A program made the translations under genes and the position numbers. From contig NZ_JAZAQF010000078.1 in NCBI RefSeq assembly GCF_043235035.1, positions 217,145 to 281,144 of the forward strand: DNA of 64,000 nt, read 5' to 3'. The notes under the pieces are model-generated. The model did not search any database. It was not told where the DNA came from and saw only the letters and a list, made by a program, of their open reading frames with translations. Source of the DNA: CACIAM-69d sp001698445. GTDB taxonomy: Bacteria > Cyanobacteriota > Cyanobacteriia > CACIAM-69d. Of this stretch, positions 63,501 to 64,000 are shown piece by piece (the first letter of the stretch is position 1; each line of letters starts with the position of its first letter).

Positions 63501-63999
63501 GATTTAGTAGAACAGATAACCACCGCTCCATCAATATAAAATCTCCCGAAAGGTAAGCCGTTTCTCCGGCGAGGCTATACAAATCGAGAGCCAAGTTATA
63601 TTGAGAACTCCAAACATTTGGAGGTAGTAGAGAAATAGAAATCTTGAGATAACCAAGTGCTGCATCATAGGCAATGGAGTTCTTTGCTTTCCGACCGGCC
63701 AAAATATCCAGGTGAATGAGGCTCATCCTATCTGCTTCACTGGACAAGATCAGATCCAGAGCTTGATTCCAGTGATTCACAATATCGAAAATGCTATATT
63801 CCAGTGTCTCAATGCTCGTGCTTTCTAATAGCAATCGACCAATGCTTAAATGAGTTGATTGTTTTTGATCCCTGGCAATCAAAGAATAAGCCGCCTGTTG
63901 CACCCGATCGTGCAGGAATCGATAGGCTGGATTGGCATGATTCTGAGCTTCAATCTGCTCAACTGCCTCAGACTGAAAAAACTTGTAAACCTGCGTGAT
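60577..63999 (-). CDS. Large ATPase-GAF-histidine kinase, N-terminus outside the window
   Basis: The frame is open to the right edge, so only the C-terminal 1140 residues or so are seen. The first residues read YRFLHDRVQQAAYSLI, the segment that follows the AAA ATPase module in cyanobacterial Ser/Thr kinase-ATPase-histidine kinase proteins. A long helical TPR-like region follows, then a GAF domain (DRCALMLCEENQWQVRVMADLE), a coiled coil with duplicated LYAQQ units, and a histidine kinase core (His codon 61342-61344 in VAHEINNPIGF; NQVFMNILANAID; GTGLGLAI). A Ser/Thr kinase domain is expected upstream but cannot be seen. Confidence 0.88.
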   Translation of the reverse strand: MTQVYKFFQSEAVEQIEAQNHANPAYRFLHDRVQQAAYSLIARDQKQSTHLSIGRLLLESTSIETLEYSIFDIVNHWNQALDLILSSEADRMSLIHLDILAGRKAKNSIAYDAALGYLKISISLLPPNVWSSQYNLALDLYSLAGETAYLSGDFILMERWLSVLLNQTTSVLDQIDAYQTKIQAYTAQTKQQEVVNLALQVLEKLGINCPEKPSPEAVDQSFTELQTKIFRLVNNSIETLSQLSRMTDRKWLAVVQVLQCAVPTIYQINAPLFQIMVFKLIDLSLDYGNTAFSSFGYACYGLLLCDKNQIENGYQFGHLAAILAEQFNDRKIQVRTMFCVSVFINVWRDHIDDVVALLKNVHQWGIEQGELEFSGYAMFHYSFCSYFSGINLSSLKEQLADGVEILKSLNQDSAMNWTQFYLESILSLLQEKHVNTPKVQSDRANTLERLGQQQDFHGLFHALLNHGSLFFLMGYISESQEALQHAEKHLDAVTGNIALSIFTFYDYLAKVASYFDLNSSDQSSMLKTLNNRKLSMQQWAIHAPNNYQHKFHLMEAEYCRILGEFYKAIEYYDLAIVGAKENRYLQEEALANELAAKFYLDWGKDKIAAIHMQEAYYCYSRWGAKAKVADLEERYPQLLQPVLQATSQRLTILDTLSSLATPAYSIHSIPRTHSSSNINHTLDLSTLLQISQTFASTIALDELLQTLAQTMLENSGADRCALMLCEENQWQVRVMADLERVTLQSAPLDNNLTVPVKLIQYVKNTATTVMVDDLKTDLPVIGDYLKQYQPKSVLCLPILNQGKLRAILYLENHSTSDVFTSDRIAVLNFLCIQAAISLENASLYQKAQLYAQQAQLYAQQLEQSQLQMVQSEKMASLGNLVAGVAHEINNPIGFLNGSINNGKEHVRDLLEHLALYQQHYPSPTSPIQDHAEDIDLEYVCEDLPQLLNSMQGATDRIKSISTSLRTFSRADTEYKVSANLHEGIDSTLLILKYRLKANANRPAIEVITNYGEIPLIDCFPGQLNQVFMNILANAIDMFDEIAQGRSFKELEAHPQQITISTTLVNDQVQITIRDNGKGMNAEVQSRIFDHLFTTKSVGKGTGLGLAIAQQIVVDKHSGSLTVESEPGQGAAFRIQLPIKG

Positions 64000-64000
64000 C

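Overview
The window is cyanobacterial chromosome. The evidence is the octamer GCGATCGC (HIP1) throughout, plus genes for PetM, PipX, SepF, cyanophycinase, a plant-type phytoene desaturase/phytoene synthase pair and a CPP1-like chaperone. Coding regions are GC-rich and a few intergenic stretches are AT-rich. The species cannot be fixed from the sequence alone. I found no prophage, CRISPR array, rRNA or intact transposase.

Layout. 1-3.2 kb: the end of a polysaccharide-type cluster (DUF6492-like protein, Gfo/Idh/MocA oxidoreductase, GT2 glycosyltransferase). 3.3-10.3 kb: MerR regulator, exported protein, DUF697-type GTPase, CdsA, NAD kinase, and a cytoplasmic alpha-amylase with an Asn at a catalytic Asp position. 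10.5-14.8 kb: a sensor kinase and an OmpR-type response regulator separated by a repeat-bearing 1 kb gap. 15.6-25.6 kb: CPP1-like protein, HtrA-type protease with two PPC domains, TPR glycosyltransferase, RpiA, cyanophycinase, PetM (34 aa), pentapeptide-repeat protein and a GT2. 25.8-33.7 kb: tRNA-Lys, class II aldolase followed by a perfect 162-bp tandem duplication, PanD, an IS200/IS605-like non-autonomous remnant, DusB, tRNA-Glu, and a TPP riboswitch with ThiC. 33.8-39.1 kb: a long LRR protein, 127-bp tandem repeats, a PD-(D/E)XK-fold protein, a membrane-anchored protein, a VanX-like dipeptidase and ProC. 39.3-41.7 kb: SepF, PipY and PipX, which with ProC form the conserved cyanobacterial pipX-pipY-sepF-proC neighbourhood. 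42.3-52.8 kb: AcpS, a membrane protein, a Tat lipoprotein binding protein, small unknowns, TlyA, LeuB, a thioredoxin-RTX fusion and a GST. 53.0-56.2 kb: three co-oriented genes, two of them paralogous vWA proteins with a Cys-rich tail, below an AT-rich region. 57.0-64 kb: PlsY, CrtP-CrtB, and most of a large ATPase-GAF-histidine kinase that runs off the right end.

The strongest candidates for something undescribed are the tandem vWA/CCC-tail locus (53.0-56.8 kb), the thioredoxin-RTX fusion, and the amylase with the substituted catalytic residue. Structurally, the window is rich in small repeats: hairpin elements whose stems covary between copies, a roughly 140-bp inverted-repeat element in two copies, the IS605-like remnant, the fresh duplication behind the aldolase gene, and many 10-15-bp minisatellites between genes. 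Most intergenic gaps above 300 bp hold such repeats and no convincing gene.
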